Assembly: GCA_046345315.1 (NCBI GenBank)
Contig: JBKDKA010000233.1
Coordinates: forward strand, 1 to 64,000
Source: F1-80-MAGs062 sp046345315
Lineage (GTDB): Bacteria > Planctomycetota > Planctomycetia > Planctomycetales > Planctomycetaceae
Length of the DNA: 64,000 nucleotides
Direction of reading: 5' to 3'
A program made the translations under genes and the position numbers. Under the pieces are notes generated by a model. The model had not been told where the DNA came from and did no database searches. It saw only the letters and a program-made list of their open reading frames with translations. This document shows positions 19,301-27,351 of this stretch, in pieces; within the stretch, counting starts at the first letter, position 1; each line of letters opens with the position of its first letter.

Positions 19301-19417
19301 CTTCAGGGGCAGCAGCAGATCACGAATGGAGCCATTGAGGGGACGCTGAGCTACGACAGCCTGAAGAAGCCGCTCATCGTATCGGAAGCTGTGACTGTCG
19401 TGTCTGAGAACCCCTGA
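16355..19417 (+). CDS. DUF11-repeat surface protein with long disordered Arg/Asp/Pro linker
   Basis: 1020 residues from the ATG at 16355, with a purine-rich AGGGA upstream; the longer frame lacks protein-like sequence before it. An N-terminal membrane anchor or uncleaved signal (about 5-26) leads into a ~530-residue low-complexity linker. This is first Ser/Ala/Asp/Gly-rich, then dominated by Arg, Asp, Pro and Ser from about residue 330. The last ~460 residues are four tandem immunoglobulin-like repeats of the DUF11 / conserved-repeat type, each beginning with a hydrophobic strand and a PLEYRIEVTNEG-like motif (first near residue 558). In planctomycetes such repeats occur in cell-surface proteins. 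It lies about 200 bases after the cytochrome fusion on the same strand. Function is unknown. Confidence 0.82.
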   Translation: MQSALWKIVTAIGIVGIGTLVVLEVHQNLQPMPAGSASGQHVAGGANGEPGTSVDSPFYSADSADGEHADHSHGDDSSHFDEHSAESPATGKAPDAKAAGAHGLASVPSDLKNPVLTNAAAPASVDTNVRVENLTDDADPFGIPAAVPGGAGLPAAAPGSETSSASSSSVQSAAAQKTPDAGDSKNVTVASFQSENLFGQEQPFESDKNSPSDSNSANGGGNANESAGTGDATIPSLEVPAGAGEDNPFGSAFQPDSDSAAGKPETDVNEPDPLGPPENDPRSETPRAVPTGEDLPALTLPGSDSEPAPFVPDGAPTETRTPAFDDRSAVPPRTDRNDSRPRTDEGRGNVRDIDDRGRDSADERFPSSPSGSGNTRQPTDRRGSSIMFFGNGNRNAPSRQPEPERDRRLPLPDDSLNRDDSRNDEPFRRDEPSADEGRERETPPDFDGDVGRTPDRGREPIRPTPDRDIPSGRDTIDRESRDRLSRDRDARPEDRDFPTDRSRTPPSDDRQTPDRRPESSSDMFEPDNVLQPVDVDRNAPDRENNRPSPAEPEPSSQVMRPHLTLRKDAPETASVGVPLEYRIEVTNEGGSPAFDVIVEDDIPRSADIDSTNPEVSELDQKAKKMIWRFESLKPGGKEEIRVRLTPRGEGTLGGVATVRFKAQVKATTVVTAPKLALEMDGPGEAKSGDELEYRYVVRNDGSGTANDVILRTVLPAGLKHTEGDDLEYEIGTLKPSEERTVTLAVVAAKPGDFKNIAEVSSAGDAMAERETDVRIIGSQIKVERMGPERRYLNSTAEFINIVTNETRFPAMNIEVREAIPDGMKFVSAGKGGQYDRSQHMIVWNIDRIEPDKAVNLDVQLMPEVAGEHQSLVEVHEERGFKSHLTRNVSIEHIHKIGADTSRLDGPVMVGARFQFSITIENQGTADATGVSLRVNVPEEIRILEGGSVEGNIVAKRLKEGNGIVFDTVAKIEPKQKKVFRLVLQGQQQITNGAIEGTLSYDSLKKPLIVSEAVTVVSENP

Positions 19418-19493
19418 TCAGGTAACTCCGACATCCTCGCGTGCATCCGCAACTGCGGCCGGTTCGCGGCGATTTGATGTCGGAACGACTTTA

Positions 19494-19576
19494 CGGGAGG
19501 GCGAAGCTCCTGCTGAGCCGCTTCCAGTATCTCGCCTCATGGACAAAAACGGCTCGGCAGGAGCCTCGCCCTCCCG
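19494..19576. repeat. Inverted pair of a GGGAGGGCGAAGC-type repeat
   Basis: A 27-base unit beginning CGGGAGGGCGAAGCTCC (19494-19520) is followed after 29 bases by its near-exact reverse complement (19550-19576); 25 of 27 positions pair. As RNA it would form a very stable hairpin 77 bases after the DUF11 stop, so it may double as a terminator. A third copy lies nearby. Confidence 0.8.
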
Positions 19577-19694
19577 GCATGCATCGCTGACTGTTTAACA
19601 TCTTTGCTGAATGTTCGAGACCTGATATTCATTGGCGCTATACGTAAAAATCAAGTTCCAATCTGAGCCGATGCTTGACCGCGGATTTTCGTTA

Positions 19695-19721
19695 CGGGAG
19701 GGCGAAGCTCCTGCTGAGCCG
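19695..19721 (+). repeat. Solo copy of the GGGAGGGCGAAGC-type repeat
   Basis: Identical to the first arm at 19494-19520 over 27 bases, and also preceded by GTTAC/TTTAC-like flanks (TTAC in both cases). Its identity to a copy 200 bases away suggests recent duplication or an actively maintained element. Confidence 0.78.
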
Positions 19722-19970
19722 CTTTGACAAGTCAACGTCGCCGATGAAAACTGGGGAATGTTGTCCGTTCTCACGAGTGCCTTGATCCGGAATAATTTGT
19801 GAACGTGGCGCGAACGAGGTAGAGTGCATCTCAGGAACGGAGCAGAAAGTCCTGCAGCGTCAGAATCTCGTCTCGTTCTGAAGCCACCTCCAGAGCCAAC
19901 GCTGATCGTTCACGCAGGAAAGTCGGATCGAGGTTCTCTACCAGCAACGACTGGCCTCGGAACTCGCGAT

Positions 19971-22721
19971 ATGATCTCCTTCGACACTTTCCTGATCCGC
20001 CTTTTGATCTGCGGCGTTCTGTTCGTAGAGCAGAGGGTTGTTGCAGGAGCGTTGGCTGGTGCTCTTCAGACTGCGGCTGCAGAGCAGCCCGAATCAGCAA
20101 CGTCTGCAGCGGCGAGTTCACAAGAACTCGATGGATCGTTACTGCAGGACGACTCCCCACTGCAGATGGTGATGGAGGATGCCGATTCCGTGACTGTTCC
20201 CGGGCCGGAGAAAGGAACGCTCGCCCTTCGACTGACTCTGTCAGTGCGACTCCGAAATCAGACGGATGAAGCACTGAAGGTCGCGAGGAATCAGTTTCAG
20301 CTGCTCGTCAACGGCGACCCGGCGGCGATGCGAGACTTCAACTCTCGTACTGAAATCGGCGAAGTGACAATCGCACCGAAGCAGAGCGTTACCGGAGTGC
20401 TGACGTTTTCGGATATTGATTATCGAAAGGGCGAGCCATCACTGGTATTGAAATGGCTCTCCGAAGGTCAATTGTGCCTGCTCCCGCTGAATGACGAGAT
20501 CCGCAGAATTTGTCACTTTCAGCAGGAGCGAATCGGGCCGTCCGGTTGCCTGCAGCTCTGCACAGTGAATCGATCCGTTGATCTGCTTTCAACGTGGGTG
20601 TTGTCAGACATTCTGAAAGACACCGAGAAGCAGGGGATTCGGCGGTTGGTAGTTGCTGCAGGAACCCCCGGACTTGCTCTCAGGACCGAAGCACTTCTCT
20701 GGTTGTCAACGGCTCATTCGGGTTACCGCCCCGGGCGACTGTCGATTCCAGTGCCGGCATCCCCGATCTTTCTTGAACTGCATCTGGCCGGTTTCGAACC
20801 TTCTTCGGTCCGACGTTTCGCGCCATCGATTCCGGGCGCTGAAGTGGTGCAGCACAATGATGTCACAACGGCTGTGGCAACTGCACTTGAGACGGCGATG
20901 CAGCAGTTGAGCGAATCGCAGGCGTTTGATGAGATTGATCATCCGCATCCGGGCGTGCGAATGGCGGCGATTCGTTCCATAGCGGATCGAATTGATCCAG
21001 GTCGACTTCCGGAACTGCTGAAACTCGCGGAAACCGGCGACGAGCAGCAGAGGGTTTCGGTCATCCAGAGCCTGCACCTCGTTCCCAGTCCCGATGCGAT
21101 CCCGCTGCTTGCTCGACTGGCTTATGAATCGAATACACAGATCTCCGCCGCGGCTCTGCAGTCATTGACGCGAAGTCAGAGCGATGTTGCGACGGAGGCG
21201 ATCCAGGATCTCTGGGAACAGTCTGAGAAAGTACCGGATTTCAGAATCCGGCTGATTGAAGCCGTGCTGACTTCCGGCGATTCACGCTGGGCGGATGTGC
21301 TGGTGATGTTTGTGGAGACGGCTCTTCGGGAACAACGAAGGGACTCAGAGTCACCAGCGACGGATTCAGGGACAATCCCCGTCGATGCTCTGAAGATCTA
21401 TCTGAAACCAGCACTGACGGCGCTCACTAAAAGCCATGCCACACTGATGGGTGACACCGTTCGTTCAGCGATGATGCAGATTCACGATCCTCAAATTCAG
21501 GACCTGCTGGCAGAGTTTCTGATGGAGGTTCAGACGGGACAGGATGCACCGCTGTTTCGTTCCTACATCGCTGCTCGCCTGAAGGACGGCACAGTCACTG
21601 ATAGAGTCCTGCACGCGGTATTTCTCTATCCCGATCCCGACTGGACGGAGGCACTTTTGAGTCACCAGCAGGCTGATGAGACATTTGCAGCAACGCGGCG
21701 CAAGACGCTCGCCGCCGCGCTTCGATGCGTTAACAGTGAACAGGCGGATGGTCTCGCGAGCAAATTCGGGGATTATGATTCACAGTCTCAGGTCCTGATT
21801 CTTCAGCATCTGGCGTTTTCGGAACATCCCGACTGGCGGCAGCTTGCATCCCGAGCAATCGAACAGATGTCCGGCGCAGCGGGTGATGCGATGGATATTC
21901 TTCATCAGGACGGTTCTGAAGAATCGGTTCGGATATTGAATGCTGCGCTTCGCTCTCATCTGACGACGCTGACAGCAACTTCGGAACGAAAGCCTGACGA
22001 CCCGCTTCAGAATCATACAGAGCGACTGATTTCGAAAGTGTCACTTTTTTCGCATCCTGAATGCCGAAGAACACTGAATCGTGGCCTTCGACATTCCAGT
22101 CAGCGACTGCGACAGCGGTCACAGTCGGCTGTCGACTCGGCTCGCCGTCGATCACCGGCCGAACTTCTGCTCGTTGAGCTCATGAAGATGAAGTCCGAAG
22201 GTAAGTTCGCCGAAGCGCTTGCCAGAGCCACGGAGTGTGTCGAAATGGATTCAACGCTGCCGGAAGCCTGGCTTTATCGAGCCTCCCTGTATCTGCGACA
22301 TGATCGGCTCGATGAAGCCATGGCAGATCTTCGGCGCGCCGACGAGCTGTCGCCTGAAGACCCTGCAACGAACTGTACGATTGCTCTGGTAATGGTGCGC
22401 ACTGGGCATCTGGATGCCGGCCTGCAGATGGCTGAAGAGACTCTGGCATTGATTCCGGACGACGAGGGAACACTCTACAATACGGCGTGCGTGTTTGCTC
22501 GAGCCGCCGAGGCATCACTTGACCAGGACCAGCTGCGAATTCAGTATCTGACTCGAGCGACAGATCTGTTGCGACGCTCTGCGTCAGCGGGATTCTCTGA
22601 CGTGGAACATCTTCAGAATGATCCGGATCTGATCATCCTTCATGATCACGCCGACTGGCCGGAGATTGTCCGTCTGGTCACAACAAGAGCGCCAGAAGTG
22701 ATGAAAAGCGAAGCTGAGTGA
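19971..22721 (+). CDS. Exported HEAT-repeat / TPR protein
   Basis: About 916 residues from the ATG at 19971. This start gives a hydrophobic leader (FDTFLIRLLICGVLFVE) typical of a secretion signal. A GTG 49 codons upstream is possible but its extension looks unstructured. Residues ~75-230 form a beta-rich domain of unknown type. The middle (about 300-720) is alpha-helical with HEAT-like units, for example HPGVRMAAIRSIADRID and SPDAIPLLARLAYES. The C-terminus (about 730-880) has TPR units such as EAWLYRASLYLRHDRLDEA. These scaffolds mediate protein contacts, so a structural or assembly role in the envelope is inferred. It starts a same-strand run of nine genes; only 3 bases separate it from the next. 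Confidence 0.75.
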   Translation: MISFDTFLIRLLICGVLFVEQRVVAGALAGALQTAAAEQPESATSAAASSQELDGSLLQDDSPLQMVMEDADSVTVPGPEKGTLALRLTLSVRLRNQTDEALKVARNQFQLLVNGDPAAMRDFNSRTEIGEVTIAPKQSVTGVLTFSDIDYRKGEPSLVLKWLSEGQLCLLPLNDEIRRICHFQQERIGPSGCLQLCTVNRSVDLLSTWVLSDILKDTEKQGIRRLVVAAGTPGLALRTEALLWLSTAHSGYRPGRLSIPVPASPIFLELHLAGFEPSSVRRFAPSIPGAEVVQHNDVTTAVATALETAMQQLSESQAFDEIDHPHPGVRMAAIRSIADRIDPGRLPELLKLAETGDEQQRVSVIQSLHLVPSPDAIPLLARLAYESNTQISAAALQSLTRSQSDVATEAIQDLWEQSEKVPDFRIRLIEAVLTSGDSRWADVLVMFVETALREQRRDSESPATDSGTIPVDALKIYLKPALTALTKSHATLMGDTVRSAMMQIHDPQIQDLLAEFLMEVQTGQDAPLFRSYIAARLKDGTVTDRVLHAVFLYPDPDWTEALLSHQQADETFAATRRKTLAAALRCVNSEQADGLASKFGDYDSQSQVLILQHLAFSEHPDWRQLASRAIEQMSGAAGDAMDILHQDGSEESVRILNAALRSHLTTLTATSERKPDDPLQNHTERLISKVSLFSHPECRRTLNRGLRHSSQRLRQRSQSAVDSARRRSPAELLLVELMKMKSEGKFAEALARATECVEMDSTLPEAWLYRASLYLRHDRLDEAMADLRRADELSPEDPATNCTIALVMVRTGHLDAGLQMAEETLALIPDDEGTLYNTACVFARAAEASLDQDQLRIQYLTRATDLLRRSASAGFSDVEHLQNDPDLIILHDHADWPEIVRLVTTRAPEVMKSEAE

Positions 22722-22724
22722 CGA

Positions 22725-24359
22725 ATGGGTTCGGATCTTGATTACGAAGACCAGCGTGTTGAACCGCCGATCACTGAGTGGCCTGCTCTGATTGAATCAG
22801 CGAGACCAGTTCCTGAACCGATCCGCTCGCTCCGAGCTACGCTTCGCCCGAGACTGCTGGAACTGGCTCGTCGGTACACCGATCGACTGACCAGTCTTGC
22901 GGAAGCCGCCGGAGTTATGACCAACTTTGCTGAAGGCAGTTTCGCTGAAACACAGCGACCATCGCCAGCGGCGACCGAAGGAGTGGCGAATCTTTCTGAC
23001 TCATCATCGCTGATTGTCACGGGGCATCAGCCGGTGATCTTTCATTCGGGGCTGACGTTCAAGTACCGCATGACAGAATCCGCTGCGGCGGCGGTTGGTG
23101 GAGTCTCACTGGCCGTGATCATGGATACGGATGACGGCGACGCCGGAAAGTTTGAGTTCCCGAGATTCGCTGCTGAAGATCAGCAGCACTGGCCACCTGC
23201 TGATTCATCAGGCAGAACTTTTCAGAACATCACGTCCGATTCCGCAACACTGGGAAAAGGGTCAGGTCTCTTTTTCTCACAGAGTTTGAAGAGTGGGAGT
23301 CAGATTCAGACTCTTCGCGACCAGGTGATTGCAGGGCTGCTCAGCACTGGGTGCGAGTCGGCAGTGACGCAAGCAACTCGAGCGTTCGATGCCTGTGCAG
23401 CGCTCAGCAATCAAGGCGTTTCCGTGGCGGAAGCGAATGTCATCGTTCGTCGAGCCGCAGGGATCGGAACGAACACGCTGGAGTTTCCCTTCTCAGAATT
23501 CTGTCAGCTCCCGGAAGTCATCGAACTGACTCGATCGATTCTGAACCAGGCGGAAGAGTTTTCCGAACAATACAACCGCGCACTGGACTCTTTCCGATTG
23601 AAACAGCGGATCGACAATCCTGCAAATCCGTTTCCGAATCTGAATCGTCGTGGCTCAGACTTCGAACTGCCGTTCTGGCTGATCCACCGTGCCAGCGGCG
23701 TAAGACAACGGCTTCAAATCAGAAAGCAGGGTGAGCTGCTGGAGATCCACGGAGACGAAGGTACCGTGACTTCGACAGACTCCGGGATCACGAACGACAC
23801 ACTGAAATCACTTCGTGAGCTTGGGCTGTTGATTGTCCCGCGAGGCGCCCTGATTACCGCGTTCATGCGGCTGCTGGCTGCCGATCTTTTTGTGCATGGA
23901 ATTGGTGGAGGTCGCTATGACCGATTCACCGACGAGCTGATTCGGTTGTGGTGGAACATCGAACCATCGGCATGGACTGTCGCAACCGCGTCGCGATATC
24001 TGTTCAGGGATCTGCGAAAACAGCTTGAGGACCTGGATGCTCTGGAATCAAAGTTCCGCGACTACCAGTACAATCCTCAGCGTTACCTCGAAGCCGGAGT
24101 TTTCTCGGCAGTGTTTGAAGGGAGACTGAAAGTCCTGCTGACGGAGAAACAGCGACTTGTTGAAGAGCTCAAAACACGGCAATCGGCTCGACTTCCGGCA
24201 ACAGACGTCGGGCGACAGGTGCAGCAGATCACCGATCAGATTCGTGAAGCGGTGACGGGAGAATTTTCTGAGCAGCGGCTTTTAAGATCGAAGGTTTCTG
24301 ACGACAATCGCAGCGCTGTCTTCAGCAGGCTCTATCCCTGGTTCTTTTTCGATTCGTGA
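22725..24359 (+). CDS. BshC-like protein of unknown function
   Basis: 544 residues, starting 3 bases after the preceding stop, so likely cotranscribed. The sequence VTGHQPVIFHSGLTFKYR near residue 100 resembles the N-terminal signature of BshC (VTGQQ..LFTGPLYT type). BshC is the putative cysteine-adding enzyme of bacillithiol synthesis. MDTDDGDAGKFEF follows where BshC has its next conserved acidic stretch, and the C-terminal third has a coiled-coil segment. A second conserved-looking motif is HGIGGGRYDRFTDELI near residue 390. No bshA or bshB lies here and bacillithiol is not established for planctomycetes, so I would call it BshC-like only. Confidence 0.5.
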   Translation: MGSDLDYEDQRVEPPITEWPALIESARPVPEPIRSLRATLRPRLLELARRYTDRLTSLAEAAGVMTNFAEGSFAETQRPSPAATEGVANLSDSSSLIVTGHQPVIFHSGLTFKYRMTESAAAAVGGVSLAVIMDTDDGDAGKFEFPRFAAEDQQHWPPADSSGRTFQNITSDSATLGKGSGLFFSQSLKSGSQIQTLRDQVIAGLLSTGCESAVTQATRAFDACAALSNQGVSVAEANVIVRRAAGIGTNTLEFPFSEFCQLPEVIELTRSILNQAEEFSEQYNRALDSFRLKQRIDNPANPFPNLNRRGSDFELPFWLIHRASGVRQRLQIRKQGELLEIHGDEGTVTSTDSGITNDTLKSLRELGLLIVPRGALITAFMRLLAADLFVHGIGGGRYDRFTDELIRLWWNIEPSAWTVATASRYLFRDLRKQLEDLDALESKFRDYQYNPQRYLEAGVFSAVFEGRLKVLLTEKQRLVEELKTRQSARLPATDVGRQVQQITDQIREAVTGEFSEQRLLRSKVSDDNRSAVFSRLYPWFFFDS

Positions 24360-24399
24360 TCGGATCGTCCGGACCGATGTTTTCAGGACGCAGTAACCG

Positions 24400-25467
24400 A
24401 TGATTGATCTCCGCCGTTCGCGAACAAAGCTTCATGAGATTCATGTCATCGACAGCGATCCCGGAGCGTTCTGGATTCGCGACACCGCAGTCGTGATCGA
24501 CGCACCTCCGGATTCGGATGTTAACCCGTTGCCGGAAGCTCAGTGGAATCCGGATCTTCCGCGGTCGGGTATTTGTGGTGCGGTGGGACCGCGAGTTCTG
24601 CTGCTGCCGGATGGAAGTTATCGAATCTATTACTCGCAGATGCTGCCAAGACCGGGTTTTCCAGCGGGCGCGAATGATTATGCGAACTGCACGACACGAA
24701 TTTTGAGTGCACGTTCCGATGACGGCACCCACTGGATCCCGGAACCGGGCGTTCGACTGTCGTCAGAGCAGGGGGGAGCTGAGGATTTTCGAGTCGTTTC
24801 GTCGGAAGTCGTCCCTCGTCCAGACGGTCGCGGATTTCGAATGTACTACGAATGCTGTATCGGCGGTCAGTCGGAGACGAATTCAATCCGCAGTGCGGTC
24901 TCCGATGACGGACTTGAATGGGCGGTGGAAGAAGGAGCTCGACTCCAGCAATCCGGCTTCAATTATTCCGCACCCCGCATACTCTTTCTGCCCGACGGAC
25001 GATGTCGCCTTTATGTTCTCGAACGCGACCACGAAGGACGCGGGTTGGGGATTGTGAGTGCGGTGTCCGAAGACGGAGGACTGACGTTTCGCAGAGAACC
25101 GGGAACGCGGATTCCTCAGGACCGACCGTATGACTCGCTGGTCGCGTTTGCATGCGAAATCTTCAGCCCACAGAATTCCGGGTATGTCATGTATTACGCC
25201 GGATACAGTCAGCCGAATCGTTCGTTTATCCTGCGAGCCACGTCGGAAGATGCTCTTCACTGGGTCAAGGACGCTGCTCCTGTTGTCGCCCCGGAAACTG
25301 GTCGGTGGGATCGTGCGAAGGCATCAGAAATGTGCCTGTTTCCGCTTCCAGCAAAGCCAGATCGCAGCACGCAGTACCGAATGGTTTACGAAGCCTGTGA
25401 TGGAACTGCGGTCAGCGAACGCGGTGTCTGGCGAATTGTCAGTGTGACGTCGGATGTGAGGGTTTAA
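24400..25467 (+). CDS. Five-bladed beta-propeller glycosidase-like protein
   Basis: 355 residues with no signal peptide. It carries repeated blade motifs resembling Asp-boxes: SDDGTHWIPEPG, SDDGLEWAVEEG, SEDGGLTF and SEDALHWVKD. Between these are blade strands such as RVLLLPDGSYRIYYS, RILFLPDGRCRLYV and GYVMYYAGYSQ. This pattern fits the glycoside hydrolase 32/43/130-like propeller superfamily, but I cannot assign catalytic residues or a family. It lies between the BshC-like gene and an exo-sialidase gene, suggesting glycan processing, although lack of an export signal would place it in the cytoplasm. Confidence 0.65.
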   Translation: MIDLRRSRTKLHEIHVIDSDPGAFWIRDTAVVIDAPPDSDVNPLPEAQWNPDLPRSGICGAVGPRVLLLPDGSYRIYYSQMLPRPGFPAGANDYANCTTRILSARSDDGTHWIPEPGVRLSSEQGGAEDFRVVSSEVVPRPDGRGFRMYYECCIGGQSETNSIRSAVSDDGLEWAVEEGARLQQSGFNYSAPRILFLPDGRCRLYVLERDHEGRGLGIVSAVSEDGGLTFRREPGTRIPQDRPYDSLVAFACEIFSPQNSGYVMYYAGYSQPNRSFILRATSEDALHWVKDAAPVVAPETGRWDRAKASEMCLFPLPAKPDRSTQYRMVYEACDGTAVSERGVWRIVSVTSDVRV

Positions 25468-25516
25468 GAGAGCCGCTGGATGAGTCTTCTTCTGATCACA
25501 CTGGCAGGAGCCTTCG

Positions 25517-27241
25517 ATGAAACGAGTGAACACCGATCTGTCAGAAAGAAGAAAGTTCTTGAGCATTCCGCGGCAGCGAATATCCCTCATCGGTTTCGCG
25601 TCCTGTTTACTTCTGGTTGCGGACACTGTTGCAGCCGATGAACAAGCCGACGCAGCAGCTCGACAGAACAGCTCAGCGATTCAGGTCACTCAGTATGCGC
25701 CGGCCTATCCGATTCTGGTCCGCAATGAGCATGGCCCGCTGATCCGGTTGTCTGTGAGTGTTCCGCCATCGGCAGAGGAGAACGCAAAGAGAGATTCCGG
25801 GAAAGCTCTGAGACTGACCGGGGTGACTGTCGATCTTTCAGCCACCGATCAGGTCACGGACCTTCAGGCGCTGGAACTGTTTTCGACTCAGGACAACGAA
25901 GAGTTTTCTGCAGCATCGAAGATTGGGGAGGCTGTGCCTCAAACTGCAATCGTCACGATTCCATGTGAACTGGAACTGAAGCCTGGCCGGAACATCATCT
26001 GGCTGTCCGGTAAACTTGTTGCAAATGCATCCATTGACCATCACGTATCGGCCATCTGTAACGAAGTGCAGACAAGCTCAGAAAAGATCACCGTGGAAGC
26101 GGCGACAGGGCGACCGGTTCATCGAATCGGAGTTGCGATGCGACGGCATCAGGATGACGGAGTTCACACTTATCGAATTCCAGCGTTGACCACCACGTCG
26201 AAAGGCACACTGCTCAGTGTCTACGACATGCGACGTCGGATGGGGCGTGATCTTCAGGAAGACATCGATATCGGACTCAGCCGAAGCACTGACCAGGGGC
26301 AGACCTGGGAACCTGTTCGTGTCATCATGGATATGGGGGAATATGGCGGTTTTCCGCAGGAACTGAACGGATGCAGTGACCCGGGGATCATTTCTGACCG
26401 GCAGACAGGAGAGATCTTCTGTTTCGCACTCTGGTTAACCGGAAAGGGCGGCAAACATCAATGGGTCGATGACGGATCAGAACCAGGTTTCGAGATCGGA
26501 AAAACGGCGCAGTTGATGATGGTCCGGTCGGTCGACGACGGGGTCACCTGGTCGAAGCCGGAGAACCTGACGACGATCCTGAAGAAAGAATCGTGGTGGC
26601 TGTTTGCTCCGTCACCGCAGAGCGGCATTCAGCTGCACGATGGGACTCTGGTCATGCCGGTTCAGGGACGCACGGGACGTGAAGGGACAGCGACGTTCGC
26701 TACCATCATGATCAGCCGCGATCATGGAAAAACGTGGAAAGTCGGTCAGCCTGCTTACGCTGGAGGTAATGAGTGTCAGGCCGCGGTGCTCAGCGATGGC
26801 TCCATCATGCTGAACATCCGCAATGATCACGAACGCTTTCGAGCTGTTGCAGTGACGAATGATCTCGGAGAAACCTGGACGGATCATTCCACAAGCCGGA
26901 ATACACTGATTGAGCCAAACTGCAATGGCAGCCTTCTGCGTTTTGATCAGAAGCTGAAACCCGGTTCCGCAGAAGCATCGGGACTGACACGCCCGCTGCT
27001 TCTTTTCGCCAATCCACATACTCAGAAAGGCCGGACTCATCATACGATCCAGGTGAGCACGGATGATGGTCGAACATGGCCGGATGCACATCATCTGCTG
27101 CTCGATGAGGGACGCGGTGCCGGATACCCAAGTATGACACAGATCGATGATCAGCAGGTCGGAATCGTTTACGAAGGAAGCCAGGCACACCTGGTGTTTC
27201 AGCGTTTCCGAATCGACGACCTGGCGCCTGTGCCACGTTGA
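25517..27241 (+). CDS. Exported exo-alpha-sialidase (GH33-like)
   Basis: 574 residues; start supported by AGGAG 7 bases upstream. A signal peptide (about 15-40, RISLIGFASCLLLVADTVAA) precedes a ~150-residue beta-rich N-terminal domain. A six-bladed sialidase propeller then begins with the YRIPAL motif near residue 217, carrying the first arginine-triad residue. Five Asp-boxes are visible: STDQGQTW, SVDDGVTW, SRDHGKTW, TNDLGETW and STDDGRTW. Late catalytic features include EPNCNGSL and GRGAGYPSM. GH33 enzymes release terminal sialic acid from glycans; many planctomycete members are annotated this way without tested substrates, so sialic acid specificity is inferred. Confidence 0.88.
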   Translation: MKRVNTDLSERRKFLSIPRQRISLIGFASCLLLVADTVAADEQADAAARQNSSAIQVTQYAPAYPILVRNEHGPLIRLSVSVPPSAEENAKRDSGKALRLTGVTVDLSATDQVTDLQALELFSTQDNEEFSAASKIGEAVPQTAIVTIPCELELKPGRNIIWLSGKLVANASIDHHVSAICNEVQTSSEKITVEAATGRPVHRIGVAMRRHQDDGVHTYRIPALTTTSKGTLLSVYDMRRRMGRDLQEDIDIGLSRSTDQGQTWEPVRVIMDMGEYGGFPQELNGCSDPGIISDRQTGEIFCFALWLTGKGGKHQWVDDGSEPGFEIGKTAQLMMVRSVDDGVTWSKPENLTTILKKESWWLFAPSPQSGIQLHDGTLVMPVQGRTGREGTATFATIMISRDHGKTWKVGQPAYAGGNECQAAVLSDGSIMLNIRNDHERFRAVAVTNDLGETWTDHSTSRNTLIEPNCNGSLLRFDQKLKPGSAEASGLTRPLLLFANPHTQKGRTHHTIQVSTDDGRTWPDAHHLLLDEGRGAGYPSMTQIDDQQVGIVYEGSQAHLVFQRFRIDDLAPVPR

Positions 27242-27351
27242 GATCATCACTGCCGTAGCGCTTCCAATGAACAGCAGATTCTGCATCAATCCGTAAACCG
27301 CCAGTTGACTCGGTTTCACTGAACCAGATGTCTGAACGAAAAGAGCCCAGG

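Larger units (their letters stand above)
19418..19970. other. Intergenic region with a second repeat family
   Basis: About 550 bases after the DUF11 protein, containing an inverted pair and a solo copy of a G-rich repeat (listed separately). A GTG at 19824 begins an in-frame extension of the next gene, but those 49 codons look non-conserved and precede a better signal-like start. I see no RNA gene. Confidence 0.45.

Noticed and set aside
19824..19970. N-terminal extension of the HEAT/TPR protein from a GTG
   Set aside because: The extension lacks conserved character and would bury the signal-like segment beginning at 19971, although GAGG precedes the GTG so it is not excluded.
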